A stretch of DNA of 64,000 bases from Favolaschia claudopus (lineage: Eukaryota; Basidiomycota; Agaricomycetes; Agaricales; Mycenaceae): assembly GCA_037176885.1 (NCBI GenBank), contig JAWWNJ010000208.1, positions 1-64,000 on the forward strand. The letters run 5' to 3'. The notes beneath the pieces were generated by a model, which was not told where the DNA came from, searched no databases, and worked only from the letters and a program-made list of their open reading frames with translations. Shown piece after piece: positions 51,075 to 63,982 of this stretch (position 1 is the stretch's first letter; the number at the start of each line of letters is the position of its first letter). The translations under genes were made by a program, and so were the position numbers.

Positions 51075-51369
51075 ATTATTCCGGGTAGCCGCCCCGCCGC
51101 TCCGGCCCTTGATAGATATCTGATAGTTATCATACAGCCTTGTTCTTACATATAAACCGTGCTCGTCTGTCCACCACCCTCAGTCTTTCATCCCACATTG
51201 CGGGAGACTGAGGGTGAGTTCTTTATCTATCTACCTACTTGTATTTACTTACTCATTGTGTAGTTATTGCGCCTTCCGCGCATTTTCAGGTATTTAATAT
51301 ACAGTCTTTCATCCCACATTGCGGGAGACTGAGGTTATTGCGCCTTCCGCGCATTTTCAGATTCTGTTA
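51062..51369 (+). repeat. 3' LTR of copia A
   Basis: Same as the 5' LTR over all 308 bp by eye. Followed by GACTT and then by the unique sequence shared with 162 onward. Confidence 0.97.
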
Positions 51370-51547
51370 GACTTCGTCCCCATAGGTGGAGAAGTCGTGC
51401 TTCAGTCCGTGGGGGTTTCACGGAAGTTGCCGGAACTGGCGCTTATTAAATTACGACGCGCACTGGGTGCTTACAAAGCAGGGACCCGTTCATTTGTAAG
51501 CATCTGCATTTCGGCGATGAATGGGGAAGCAAGCTTCCCCATCACTA

Positions 51548-51953
51548 CTATCGTGCCAAATAGGTCTGGATTTTCACAATGGGTCTGGATTTTCGATTTT
51601 CCTCTCCTCCCTTTGCACTTTGGGTCTCCGGATTTTTCGGCATTTATTCCGGTACCAATTCCCTATGGGTGGATCTAAAATTTTGACGATTTCATGCAAG
51701 TCCAATGTCAAGAAACATTTGCCGTTTTCTCGAGGTTTTTGATCTGTCCTGTCAATCCATCAAAATACCTTGATGAAAGCCCGTTTTTCTTACTGCCCTC
51801 CTTTTGCCGTATCGCTACGAAACTTGCAGGATCTATAGCCCAATGGCATACAAACAGATTCCGAAAAGTCCGGAGGTCCAAATCGAAAAGGGAGAAGAGA
51901 AAAATTGAAAATCCAGACCCGTTGTGCAAATCCAGACCTATTTGGCACGATAG
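51548..51953. mobile_element. TA-flanked MITE family 1 (copy-B counterpart of 340-743)
   Basis: Same termini and TA flanks. Two bases longer than in copy A owing to the indel near copy A position 450. Confidence 0.9.
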
Positions 51954-54042
51954 TAATTGCTTCTCCATTATTCTTTAGTTCTACCGCGGCGGATCTACAG
52001 ATTGCTAGTCTCGGAAACCCAGACCTTTATATGGTGCGCTCGGCCTAACTTATTAGTACATAAACACCAAACAGGAACGAATTTTTTTTAATAAAAGTGC
52101 AAGGTGACCGCCATAAACCAGAGGGTTTATGAACGTAAAACAAGAAACAGGAGGCAAGTAAAGAAAGTGTACTCCGAGAGTAAAAGCTGCTGCAGAATAG
52201 CTCAAAGAAATCGGGACGCTGCGAGTCTGCGACGCAAAACCGGCATAAGATGAACTTAAAGCGGCCCGGGCCGATTTTGAGTACAACGGACTTGCGGGGA
52301 GGGAGGTTAAATATGGGAGCTGGAAGCGACAAGGTAGTTAAAAAAAAAAAGATCTAGCACCAAATGGGCGACGAGCGTAGCTGAAAACCGCGAACGAAGC
52401 AGTTTCAAGTTGGTTTGAATTCAAAATTCAAGGCAGTTTGCTGAGCGCATGAGCGGGCCGGGTAGCCCGTGACAGAACGTAATCGTTAAACAAATTGATC
52501 GGCAGTCTTCGGACAAGTTGCAAGGAAACAATCAGCTTCAGAAATTATGGGCCTGCTAATGGCTCGAAGATACAGATGTCTTGAATAGATAAATACTACG
52601 AGCGTAGGATCCCAACCATCAAACCTCGTCAAATTGCGTGAACGCGCCAGAAACACACGATGACTAATTTCAAACGAGTAATTTGATGTTTGTACATGTT
52701 AGAAAAAGTGAACAGAATCCACACATAAGTAGCCAAACCTTAGTCTCGGAAACCCAGACGTTCCTACGTAGTCCTTGTAGGCGTAGAGCAGAGCTGTTTC
52801 CTAATCGGTAATTACAATGACAGCCTTTGACGTTTGATTGATTTTGAAGGTGATGGGAAAAAGGACGTAAGGACGTCTGGGCCACTTTCCTGGGGCCACC
52901 TACCATAACCCCCCAAACACGCATTCTTTTGCCTTTGGAAGCTGGAAAATCCCGCAAAGTGTAATTCAAGTCTTAGCTAACACCCTACTACATCTGTATG
53001 CCCGCAATTGAGTCAAAATCCGCCATTATGTCGCGTGTATGTTGGGTACTGTATTTAGCTGTATTCAGCGGTCTGTCCAAGGGCTGTGGAGAGTGCTTGT
53101 GGAGGCCAGGGTGACAGTCACCACCCTCCGGAGGCATGGCCATGTATATGTCGGCGACCCCGAGCGAAAGGCGGTAAAGTGCGGGGGTGTCGGCTCGGGA
53201 GTTATGGTAGGTGCTCCAAGGAAAGTGGCCCAGACGTTCCTGGCAACTCTTGGAAATTCACCCGTAAACCTCGTGAAATTCATGGAGTTCAAGTTGCCTC
53301 GAACACGGTACATGGTTCTGGTCACCAGTACTGGTTGTGTTCCTAATACAGTAATATAGTCAATTTACATGTACATACTTTGAATACCGTAACTTAGTAA
53401 TCGTTAGTAAAGACTTGTTGTACTTGTTCAGTAAGTACTTCCGTGCAAAAGAGAAAAGACTAATACTTGTATGTTGACACTAGTCAAAGCGAGGGGTACG
53501 TAGTAGATTTTTCATGCAGTTTTCACGTATTTTTCAAGTGACTTTCGGGAGTATTGGAAAAAAATCCAACACAGTGAAAGAGTTTTCATTGGAATATGAG
53601 TTGGATATCATTCCCAAACCATGTGAATTAACACCATGGAATGTCCCACTCACATAGTTGGACCCAGTGAAAATATCTCCGTGAAATTCACAACTCCATA
53701 GTGGAATTCACAGAGTTTTCCGGTGAATTTCCCATTGAAACCTTGTGAACCAACTATGGGAAAGTCAGGGTGTTATGCGACCACAGTGTGCTGCCTTCGA
53801 GGAATTTGACTTCTTGCGATGAGGAACATCGAGGGAAACGGCTATTTTTGCGGGTGTTTCACGGTGGGCTTGAGATTGTTGGAATTCTGAGGCTGTGACG
53901 CACCTCCTCGCGAACTCTCTAGAATATTCTTTTGACTCACATTTACAGAACCTAGTAGAATTAGCTAAGATACCTACTGTAGTATAAATACCAGACTGAA
54001 TCTACAGTGTAGGGCATCTGTTTGCCCTAACACACATTTTAT

Positions 54043-54819
54043 CTAACCGTAGTGTGATTGCAAACCTATTTCATTGTTCTTGATCTCGGCATACTTACCG
54101 GCAAAAATCCAACAGAGATATGGAAATCGGGATGAGAGCATGAGCCAAGAGTTTGAAGAGTAGGTTGGATGCGCGTTGAACGAATTAATTGAAACGTTCG
54201 AAATCGACGACCTTGAGGTATGGATATCGCGGGCATATTGAGGGATTAGTTTGAAAAGCTCTGCGAGGCGCGTTTGTGGTGATTGCAAACATCGCAGATA
54301 TTGATACAATAGTTCAGCGGCAGCAATTGACTAGTATTAACGAAAGCGCAATTGTGTGTTGATATTGGAGGAACGATTCTTGAATCCGCTTGAGGCACGT
54401 CTCCCAGAAGCCCGCAAAAAATCACTGGGATCGGGGTAGAGATGGTGGCAGAGGTGAAGAGGTCCAGGGTAACACAGGAAGCGGCGTAGTTTTGCTTTGC
54501 TGCGCATGTATTGCTGTAGAATAAAGCTGTAAAGATTTCTGCCAGACATACCCAAATTAAATGCAGTATTTAAATTGCAGAAGGCTGATTGCCAGAAGCG
54601 CAGCAAACTGTTGTTCAGCTGCGATAGGAGATGGAATCCAGGGTTCCCAAATCGGTGCAGTTCTGCATTGGAAGCAGTGGCGGGGACCATGTCAGTTAAT
54701 TGGAATGAGTTCAAAGTTATCAACTTATCAGAGTCCATTTCTGTCAACACTGTGTCTTCAGCCAGGGCCAATCCAAGCTGGGCAAGTAGCAATTTAGGGT
54801 ATCCAAGGAGTCTCAGCAC
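54043..54819 (-). other. Possible unidentified gene or relic (counterpart of 2833-3609)
   Basis: Same two frames (54337-54819 and 54043-54309), with one amino-acid change in each (H to Q, K to Q) relative to copy A. Unidentified. Confidence 0.2.
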
Positions 54820-54962
54820 GTAGCTTTACTGGGTATCGAAGCTCGAGGGCCGGGTGCCTCAAGTGCGACTAAAGAATTAAATTACAGTGACTTGAATTTG
54901 TGCGATATCTATGATTAAATATTAGATTTCTACGATTTCAAAGTCATTCCTGGCAAATATTA

Positions 54963-55089
54963 GGCTCCATTCGGTTGTCGTGTCTTAGCGTCACTTAGCG
55001 TCACTTTGGAGCACTTGGGAAAAATTCCACGCCAAATTTTTGGTGAGAAATACTCTTAAGTGACGTCAAGTGCTCCGAGATGACGCATA
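54963..55089. mobile_element. Truncated GGCTCCATTCGG MITE (copy B)
   Basis: Counterpart of 3753-3879; preceded by TTA and truncated at the same point. Confidence 0.75.
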
Positions 55090-55243
55090 TCCACCTGCCT
55101 GACCCCAAACATCCGCACAGCCGTTAGGAAAGACCTGCAACTCGAGTCTCCTGTCGGCGTGATATGACAGACATTAGCTGGAATCTTAGCGAGTCCCGAT
55201 TAGGCCATTTTCTGACGTAATAAAGATACCGCGGTATTATCTA

Positions 55244-55649
55244 CTATCATGCCAAATAGGTCTGGATTTTCACAATGGGTCTGGATTTTCGATTTTTCTC
55301 TCCTCCCTTTGCACTTTGGGTCTCCGGATTTTTCGGCATTTATTCCGGTACCAATTCACTATGAGTAGAGCTAAAATCCTCACGATTTTATTCAAGTCCA
55401 ATGTCAAGAAACGTTCGCCGTTTTCTCGAGGTTTTTGATCTGTCCTGTCAATCCATCAAAATACCTTGATGAAAGCCCGTTTTTCTTACTGCCTTCCTTT
55501 GGCCGTATCGCTACGAAACTTGCAGGATCTATAGCCCAATAGCATACAAACAGATTCCGAAAAGTCCGGAGGTCCAGATCGAAAAGGGAGAAGAGAAAAA
55601 TTGAAAATCCAGACCTGTTGTGCAAATCCAGACCTATTTGGCACGATAG
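55244..55649. mobile_element. TA-flanked MITE family 1 (counterpart of 4034-4439)
   Basis: Same termini and TA flanks; one substitution inside (TTATGCAAG to TTATTCAAG). Confidence 0.9.
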
Positions 55650-56144
55650 TACCCACAGCACAAGTATCTAGATTAAATTAGGCTAAATCATGACGCACTA
55701 TACTCATCTTGTCTTGACTCGACGCTGGACATTAATTTCGCTGCCTGCGTTTCACTTTCGGCTGATATTTCGCCACTTATAAACTTAAGGGTACTAAGGG
55801 AATGAAAGTTTGAGGAGTAACAGTATCAAATATTTGAGATGGAACGGGAAGGAAGGGGAAGAGGGACTTGACTTGAAGTTCTATTATATGCCGTACCTGG
55901 CCAGTAGTGAGGCTATGCGGCAGTACAAGAGGGGAGGTTAAGGTTACATGATCACTGGTAGGTTACGGGACGATTATGGTAAACAGAAAGGAAATGGAAA
56001 ATTGGTATCTTGTAAGGAAAATGGTATGATGAGGAGAGACATGAACGTGTGAATGGGGAACCTGTGTGTGTAGGAGAGTGAGGTACTATAATGGGGTTGC
56101 GTGAATCAGAAACAAAGACAACGAAAGGGAGAGAGAGAGAATAT

Positions 56145-56322
56145 TTAATGAGCGTGTTGTTGAATGAACGGAAGGGGATGAATCGAAGACTTATCCAACG
56201 ACTCATGCAGGTCCTTCATTCGCCCCGCGAGCGTCACTAGCAACTCCTTGCGCTTAGGACACGAATACGAATCAGCGCGATGCTTGCCGCCACAGTTTAG
56301 GCATGCGACGGGCCCCGAACAC
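56145..56322 (-). pseudogene. Gag zinc-knuckle remnant, minus (copy B)
   Basis: Counterpart of 4935-5112, same CLNCGGKHRADSYSC knuckle and stop. Confidence 0.6.
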
Positions 56323-56769
56323 GGGAAGAGGGAGACATAGGGTGGGTATGAATCAAGGATGAAGAATACAGAAGAATAAAAGAGAGCGGAGAGGATTAAC
56401 GAGGGGATTGTATGTACGGGAGAGGGTGGACCGACGACTTATCTAAAGCCTGGTGAAGGTCCTTCCTTCATGCGCTCCGCCAGAGTCACCGCCAACTCTT
56501 TCCGACGCGGGCAGGTATACGAATCCGTGGCCCTGTGGAATGCCTCAATTGTGGTGGAAAGCACCGCGCGGATTCGTATACCTGCCCGCGTCGGAAAGAG
56601 TTGGCGGTAACTCTGGCGGAGCGCATGAAGGACCTTCACCAGGCTTTAGATAAGTCGTCGGTCCACCCTCTCCCGTACATACAATCCCCTCGTTAATCCT
56701 CTCCGCTCTCTTTTATTCTTCTGTATTCTTCATCCTTGATTCATACCCACCCTATGTCTCCCTCTTCCC
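56323..56769. repeat. Long palindrome (copy B)
   Basis: Counterpart of 5113-5559; arms and spacer unchanged, including the 4-bp arm difference. Confidence 0.92.
56541..56696 (+). pseudogene. Gag zinc-knuckle remnant, plus (copy B)
   Basis: Counterpart of 5331-5486; CLNCGGKHRADSYTC and the same TAA. Confidence 0.6.
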
Positions 56770-57667
56770 CTTCCTTCCCGTTCCATCTCAAATATTTGAT
56801 ACTGTTACTCCTCAAACTTTCATTCCCTTGCGCGATACTTAACCTTCTTTTCCTCTCTCGTTATAGTCTATATTACCGTTTCCAAACTACCTACTATATG
56901 AAATCCCCGCCGACCCTTACCGTACTGCTGCATAGCTCTTCCGTAGCCAGGTACAGCATATATTAGAACTTCAAATCAAATCAAATCAAATCAAAAATTG
57001 TGCCCCACGGGTATGAATTCTCCCAATGGGTCTGAATTCTTGATATTCCTGCTTCCCCGTCGACCCTTTGGCCTCCGGAATTTTCGGGATGAGTTCCTAT
57101 GATTCTTTTCTATGGGTTTGCAGAGTTCTATTGGGATACAGAGAGGGTGAGGTGTTGAGGAAAGGGTACCGATTCATCAAGGTAGATTGATGCGGTGATG
57201 ATTGAGATCAAAATACTCGCCAACTCGGTAATTACTTTTGGACCAATTCCCTTCCTCGTAGCTCAAGTGCTTTGGGTATCTGGCAGAGAATTAGTGAAAG
57301 AATAAATCCCGAAAAAATCCGGGGGCAAACGATGGACGGGGGAGCAGGAAATATCGGAAATTCAGACCCATTCATCAGGAAAAAAACCGCAGACTATTAA
57401 GCCGTATATAGTCGTGATAGCTCTCATAGTCCTGTAGCTTGACCCCCAAAATATAGCGCGTCATAGCTGTCAGCAAGAAATCTGTAGGACGGTGTAGTTG
57501 CCATAGCTCCGTGCTCAAGATATATATCATCGTAGCTCGGTAGCGCCATAGGCTATGTATTCATGTATAGTGAGATAATTTACAACTCAGATTTCAAGAT
57601 GGGCACAGAAAAGAGCGAAAAGATAAATAATTTATTGTACCGTACATACGAATACTTGTATCTAGAT

Positions 57668-58227
57668 TCAAGCCATGCCCTCGTCATCGAACTCCCCGTC
57701 CTCATACTCTTGCATTGCGTCCTCGAAAGTCTTGTCGGTGAACACAGGAGCGGTGACAGTGGTGAGGGGCTGCGCTCCGGAATGGAATCTGAGAGCAGAA
57801 AAATTGAATGATGAGAAGGAGGGATTATAAAGAAGAGATAACACACCGTCCGACTGATGCGAGACGCCTCAAAATCTTGTCCATCAGCTGATACTTGTCA
57901 GTACCAGCTGCGTACAGCTCCAGGGCGTTGATATGAGCTTCATACACCTTGCGGTATTCGTTGGCGGTGAACGGAACATCAGTCCGTATACCGGTGATGT
58001 GTTCGTCGATGTTGTTCTCGATCTGAGAAAAATAGATGTCAGTCAATAAACAATGATAGCTAAATGCGACGTACCACGGTCAAAACCAGCGTCAGCGCCC
58101 GCAAGGGAAGAGGACTGAAGAACTCTGGGTGCTTTGGTCCTTCGTCGCGCTGGTTGGCAAACCACATGGCGTTGACAACGGCTTGAATGATGGGATGGTG
58201 GTATAGCGTAATCCTTGTTGGCGTAGT
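57668..58227 (-). pseudogene. 5'-truncated DUF6532-type gene (copy B)
   Basis: Counterpart of 6459-7018 with the same exons, introns and truncation point, so the truncation predates the duplication. Confidence 0.6.
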
Positions 58228-58289
58228 TTACGCAGGGCACCCCCAAAGTGCCGCCACTGCCGCAGTACTGCCGCCAATGACCGCCGAGA

Positions 58290-59231
58290 GTGTTGGTAAA
58301 AGTGCCGCCTCCATGGCGGCACTTTTGTCACAATGTCATTCTCAAGCCTATCCCTCCAAAGGAATACGATGGCTCACCGGATGCCATTGCATTCCATCGA
58401 TTCGTCAAGGAAGGATCGAATTATGTTCAATTCGGAAAAGTTCCAACCGACCAACGAGTGTTTTACTTGTCGTACTACTTGACGGCTCGTGCACTTGAAT
58501 TCTACAACAGTAAAGTTGAGAATGACGAGCATGTTTGGACTTTGAGTGAATTCTTCTGGGGTTTATTCAATTTTTGTTTTCCTGTGAACTTCCGCGAGAA
58601 GCAACGCACTCGATTGCGTTCTTGCCTTCAAGGCACTAAGTCAGTGTTGATTCACAAGGCCGAATGGGAGCGGATATACAATACCATTGGTCTTAAAGCC
58701 AACCAGGAGAAGGTCGTAATGTTCTGGCGGAGCCTCAACGCCGACATACGCAAGGAAATGTTCCGGGACAAACTCGATCCGGAAACCTCCTCTTGGGCTG
58801 AAGTCACTGCTGGTGCTGAGAGCGCTGAAATTATCGTCAAGGTTGACGACGATAACGATGAAATTGATATGGCTGAATCGAGTAAGACTCAATTCAGACC
58901 CGATGAACCCAAATTGGAAACAGATGTGAACGAGAAACGTCGTACCGGAGGGCGCGTTATCTCGGTTTCCAGTGCTGAACCCGAACCTCCCAAGTCGAAA
59001 TCTCGTGACAACGGCAGCCATTTGTCTGCCAAGAAGCGGAGTGAATACCTTGCAGCTGGTTTATGCTTTAACTGTGGTGTACAGGGTCACCTTTCTCGTA
59101 ACTGTCCTGAACTCAACACGATGGTTTCGAAAGGAGGGCCTCCTGGTTTTGCATCCCACGCGGTTGATTTCGCGCTGAACGATGATCGCGATGCTCTGTT
59201 GGAGAGCACGGAAGTTCTTGAACACTTCTAA
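58290..59231 (+). CDS. Ty3/gypsy-type Gag (orphan), copy B
   Basis: 313 codons with the same product as 7081-8022: gag core, acidic linker, CCHC knuckle CFNCGVQGHLSRNCP, TAA stop, and no pol downstream. The first difference I see in this area is just after the stop (a C to T near 59331). Confidence 0.8.
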   Translation: MLVKVPPPWRHFCHNVILKPIPPKEYDGSPDAIAFHRFVKEGSNYVQFGKVPTDQRVFYLSYYLTARALEFYNSKVENDEHVWTLSEFFWGLFNFCFPVNFREKQRTRLRSCLQGTKSVLIHKAEWERIYNTIGLKANQEKVVMFWRSLNADIRKEMFRDKLDPETSSWAEVTAGAESAEIIVKVDDDNDEIDMAESSKTQFRPDEPKLETDVNEKRRTGGRVISVSSAEPEPPKSKSRDNGSHLSAKKRSEYLAAGLCFNCGVQGHLSRNCPELNTMVSKGGPPGFASHAVDFALNDDRDALLESTEVLEHF

Positions 59232-59811
59232 ATTCGCACAATCTCCTCCCTCGACATCGAAATGGTCGTCGAGGAGGGCGAGGATACCCAAATGGTTTGA
59301 TTTTGATTTTTCGAAGACCATTTCGAAGACTATTTCGAACGTTGAATTAATTTTGAACAAGATTTATTGATTTTTGTATGAAGATTGAGCTCGTCGTGGT
59401 CGACGATCTGGAGGGCGGATGTGACGGATCGGCGTTCGCATCCGCTCACGGCGAGATCTGCCCGTTTCGTCCCCATGACTCCATGTACACAGCCTTGATT
59501 TTCCTGTATAAGTAGTTTAGTTCTTGTCGTAGTAGCTTTTCCCTTGGTCAATCTAAGACTTACACCAGTTCTTTTGTTTGATCCACTTGTGCCGGAACTC
59601 GACTCGCCTTCGCTTCCGTCACAATTGATCAACAATTGTGAGTGGTCGGGTGGTTGACTTCTTCCAAGATATGTTCTATCTTTGCAGTACAGATTCCCAA
59701 AAGAAGCAGGCTTTGTGAACATGGCTTCAACTTGACCCTCGCCGCGGCCTTTTTCGAGTTCTCAAATTTGTCATAGGACCCGTTTTCCTCAGGGTATCGC
59801 AGCCTACACAA

Positions 59812-60129
59812 GCATCCGTCTCGATCTGTGTCATTGCTTCGTCTCGGCTTGCTGAAGAATATACAATTGAAGGTTCTACACCCAATCCTGTACGTCTATC
59901 TCTTTTCCCCTTCCAACTATCTCAACTTGATATCTCCTCAAAGGCGACAGATGATCCGAGAACTCCTAGCCGTGCTCATGATCACCGTGTATCCAACGAA
60001 CTGGCATCGCGTCTTGCTCAAAATACAGCGATGGCTAGCCCTAGTCCACGGCAGCGCGACCGTCGTTCTTACGCACATAAGATAGAGAGCGTGGGATCCC
60101 CGCACCCTTATGTCAGCATCACACTGTGA
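59812..60129 (+). pseudogene. Unidentified coding fragment (copy B)
   Basis: Counterpart of 8603-8920, same frame and TGA. Confidence 0.3.
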
Positions 60130-60272
60130 CATTGTCACGCTCGACGTCGAGGGCTTATAGCACGATGCCAAGGTCCAGATTGGGAATTTTGCCCAATACA
60201 AGTCTTAGATAGAGGTTCAATGAAGGGTTCCTATTGGGCAGACTTGCCAAAATGTCCCTTGGTCTCTTGCTA

Positions 60273-61050
60273 CAGTCTTGTACCTGGTAATGGGACGATC
60301 AAATCTTTTGTCGACATTTACCCAAAAATGACATGATTTTTATGAAATCTGAGGGCGCCGATCCAGTCTTTGGGTCCAAATCAATGTTCGGGCAACATTG
60401 TGTAGCTATCGCCTGGGAGTAGGCCTATATCGGCCAAGATCAAGGTGAAAAGTCGTTATCAGTGCAAGGAAGTGGAAATGGGACGTCACAACAGTCACGC
60501 CGGCTATTCAAGTTTTGACGCGTTTTTTTTGCTGTTTTCTCTGTTTGCTCCCTTCGGAGAAAGTTCTAGTCGCCCAAGGTAAGCTATTAGATACTGCCAG
60601 GCAGTTTGTTTGACCTCTGCAGCTCGAATTCGGGCCATACTCTCAACCCGGGGGGATACCCAAATGGGGAAGGTGAACATCATTCTCCAGCATTTTCCTG
60701 AAGTTTTGCTTTGTGGCCTGTCTAATTTTGCTTCTCTGCCCTCGGTATATCATAGGGACGTTCATTGTGCATACAATCATGTTTCTGCTTAATATTGAGG
60801 CCATAGAAGCACTCAACACTGAGAAAACCTAAGCCGATGCCGTGATTTGATTTCACTTTTCAAGACTTGGCAGATTGTTTTGAGCGCAGAAGTAGAATGA
60901 ATGCAATAGCCAGTCTAGCTTCGAAATATGTTGTTCCTTACATGTTGAACTTATGGTCTGAAAAGGGATTCGGATACACTGTGTATATTGCGCTCAGAAA
61001 TTGGGTTTGTCCCATTACTATATGCTGTCCCATTACCGGGTACAAGACTG
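60273..61050. mobile_element. 778-bp MITE present only in copy B
   Basis: The ends are CAGTCTTGTACCTGGTAATG and the inverse of CAGTCTTGTACCCGGTAATG (24-bp TIR, one mismatch). TA lies at 60271-60272 and 61051-61052, and copy A has the empty site with a single TA at 9063-9064. No transposase ORF. AATGGGAC is repeated twice near the right end. Tc1/mariner-like by target. The allele pair gives direct evidence of movement. Confidence 0.97.
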
Positions 61051-61110
61051 TATATGATCCATAAAGAAATTGCGACCACTTTTTTTTCTCAGTGTTTCTA
61101 TGTGGTTTTC

Positions 61111-62071
61111 TATGACGTTCCAGGCGTTGCAAAAATCAAACCACGAAAGAAAATTGAGGCGCAGAAAAAAAAAATTAGGAAAGTCTCGGGATGAGCTCAG
61201 GACTGCAGCAGCATAGTATGGGTGCCTCAAGGAGGTCCGGCGCCACCGGAATCGACACAATTCGCAGCGGAATGCATCCATCGGGGCGGAACACCCGATT
61301 TGATCAGGTCGGGAATCACCGACACAGCTTCGGATTTACCGGCCGTAACGCTTCACTTTGCGTGCGAGTTGAACTACTCAGCTTGTTCAGTTGCGAAGTA
61401 CGAACTGTAATCTATAGTATGGACATATGATGTGCATTGCCTCTCAATCTCAGTGACTTTTGCTCCGTGTCCATCGACAATATCATTATTACTTAGCATG
61501 ATACCATCAGCTGTCACATCACGAGGTCTGTGACATAACGCGACAAAAATTGACCACGTTGGACATTCCAGGACAAAATCTGCTTTCAACGTTGAATGCT
61601 CCGAGAGCTAGCGTGTTCTCAGTCAGATATAGAGTAGCAATGGCCCCACTCCCATTGCAAAACAGCAGACAAAATGAACAATGAAAATATCCAGAAAAAC
61701 TCCAAAGTGAGCTGTGTGATCTTGCTGAGCATCCCTATAGGGCTTTTGCTATCAGCAACTAATAGTACCTGGGAGCCTCAGGTCTATACACTCGACGTTG
61801 TAGGGCTACGAGCCGGCAAGGATGTGAGTCGGTGCCAGGTCCGCTAAATCCGAAGCTGTGTCGGTGATTCCCGACCTGATCAAATCGGGTGTTCCGCCCC
61901 GATGGATGCATTCCGCTGCGAATTGTGTCGATTCCGGTGGCGCGGGACCTCCTGTAGGCACCCATACTATGCTGCTGCAGTCCTGAGCTCATCCTGAGAC
62001 TTTCCTAATTTTTTTTTCTGCGCCTCAATTTTTTTTCGTGGTTTAATTTTTGCAACGCCTGGAACGTCATA
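61111..62071. mobile_element. Foldback element with about 230-bp arms (copy B)
   Basis: Counterpart of 9122-10082, flanked by GTTTTC on both sides; two substitutions seen. Confidence 0.85.
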
Positions 62072-62118
62072 GTTTTCTCACCAAACGCTCTCATTTTTTC
62101 GTTCTTTTTTCTTCCCCA

Positions 62119-62825
62119 ATGGCCAACGACGACCCCTCGCCCTTCAGTGAGGCTCAGCTGGCCGCACTTACGGCCATTAGAGGGTTTGCGAAGAGCCATT
62201 GGAGCCATTGAATGGCTACCGATTTCCGCATTAGGAGACTTTGATGGGCCAAACTTTCATGTAGAAGTTAAGAAGAACTGCCTGGAATGAAGTCGAGTAC
62301 TCGGACTGGGGGTATCTTTTGTCAATACGTCGGAATTTGGACACTTGTTTAGCCATTAGCCATTCAATGGCTGCATCACAAACAGGCTATTGTGACCCGG
62401 CCATTGCCGACAGCTCCGCCAACCCTTTGGGCGGCTCCGCCCCGTCATCGAACGCAGCGAACGGCAGCGGAAATGTTACGGTCCCCACTACCAATGCCGC
62501 CGGTGAGTTTGACAATTTCGCTTCCGCCTCCTTTCGGTCCCCCACGATGTGGTACCGCCGCGTCAAGCTGGCGCACATCGACGCCATTGTGAATGGCACC
62601 TTCGAAGCCGACGACCTCCCCAAGCTCTCCTCCATCGCCGCCGCTGCCGCCGCTGCCCCCGTGCCCATCCTCTTCCACCCGACTTCTGGTGTTGCCTCCC
62701 CGGAAGAACCAGAGGAAGCCCGATGCGGGTCTTCCCCGCGCATGGGTCAAGGCATTCCCCTCCTTGCCCCCGCTCCTTGATGCCTGGGTGACTTACACCG
62801 GCATCCGCTCCCTCATTGACACCAC
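62119..62825 (+). pseudogene. Degenerate gag-like ORF (copy B)
   Basis: Counterpart of 10130-10840 with a 4-bp deletion near 62227 and one further substitution; the same frameshifts, cut by the inverted LTR at 62826. Confidence 0.4.
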
Positions 62826-63788
62826 TAACAGAATCTGAAAATGCGCGGAAGGCGCAATAACCTCAGTCTCCCGCAATGTGGGATGAAAGACGGTATATTG
62901 AATACCTGAAAATGCGCGGAAGGCGCAATAACTACACTAACTCGGCAAAAAAAATGTCCGATGGGTTTTTTGTCCGTATTGCCGTGTTAATACCTGTATT
63001 CGAGAGCAAACAACTTCTGAGCGCACACGATACTGAGACCGATTGTTATGCTACCTCGCCGCCGTGCAATCCCTTGATCCGCCATCAAATGAGCAGAATT
63101 CCCAAATAGCCAGATTTTCAATTTGAGTAGGGATTTTTTCTGACAATATCTGAGTGCGCAGAATGAAAGAAGACCCAAATACAAGTACTTTCACAAGTCA
63201 AACCTTATGAAAATATTCAGCCGTTTAAGCGCTATAGGCTCGACAAAACTGCCATATTTCGGCAAATTCCGGTCAACTCGGTCGAAAATGGTCACTTTGC
63301 GAGGGCTATAGCGCCTGTTTGCCTGTATATTTTTCCACAGTTCAAATTGGCGCATAGCTCGCTGGACCTCAGGCTATAACATGAGCAGATCAGCTCCCCG
63401 CACCAAAAGAATTTGACTGACTTGTAAAGTCGGCCGATATCAAAATTCCCATGTTTGCGCTCGGCGTGATGGCGTATCAAAAATTTGCCCAAAACCAAAC
63501 CCAAAGAATAAGGCATCTGGATCCTATGAACACAACTATAAGAAGCAATCATCGAAATACAGGCCAGAAATCAATCGGACATTTTTTTTGCCGAGTTAGT
63601 GTACACAATGATAAATACAAGTAAGTAGATAGATAGAGAACTCACCCTCAGTCTCCCGCAATGTGGGATGAAAGACTGAGAGTGGTGGACAGACGAGCGC
63701 GGTTTATATGTAAGAACAAGGCTGTATGATAAGTATCAGATATCTATCAAGGGCCGGAGCGGCGGGGCGGCTACCCAGAATAATGACA
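62826..63788 (-). mobile_element. Inverted copia LTR (family A) split by a MITE (copy B)
   Basis: Counterpart of 10841-11803, preceded by ACCAC. Contains the MITE at 62935-63601. Confidence 0.93.
62935..63601. mobile_element. TA-flanked MITE inside the LTR (copy B)
   Basis: Same ends (CACTAACTCGGC) and TA flanks as 10950-11616. Confidence 0.95.
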
Positions 63789-63982
63789 CCCCCACTCGAC
63801 CCAGGCCGTAGTCCCATAGATAGACGGAATTTGGAGTGCTTGTCATGAGATAAAGGTTTTGTGAAAATATCGGCCACCATTTCATCTGTAGGATACCACA
63901 AGACAATACATTCTCCGGTGCGAACCAAGTCATCACGGACAAAATGATATTTTCTTTGTATATGCTGAGTCCTAGCGCGAAG
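63789..63982 (-). pseudogene. 3' end of copia pol (family A), truncated (copy B)
   Basis: Counterpart of 11804-11997, same RNase H tail and same junction to KH-type LTR sequence, which continues to the window edge. Confidence 0.9.

Larger units (their letters stand above)
46128..51369 (+). mobile_element. Complete Ty1/copia element, family A
   Basis: 308-bp LTRs at 46128-46435 and 51062-51369 read as identical; ends TGTCAGAAT...ATTCTGTTA. Exact target duplication GACTT (46123-46127, 51370-51374). GGTTATGGGCC directly follows the 5' LTR, the same as the Drosophila copia primer site for an internal initiator tRNA-Met fragment. A purine run (GAGTGGGGG) abuts the 3' LTR. Coding is gag-PR then IN-RT-RNase H, interrupted by one TGA at 47811. 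Its 3' LTR also forms the start of duplication copy B. Confidence 0.97.
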
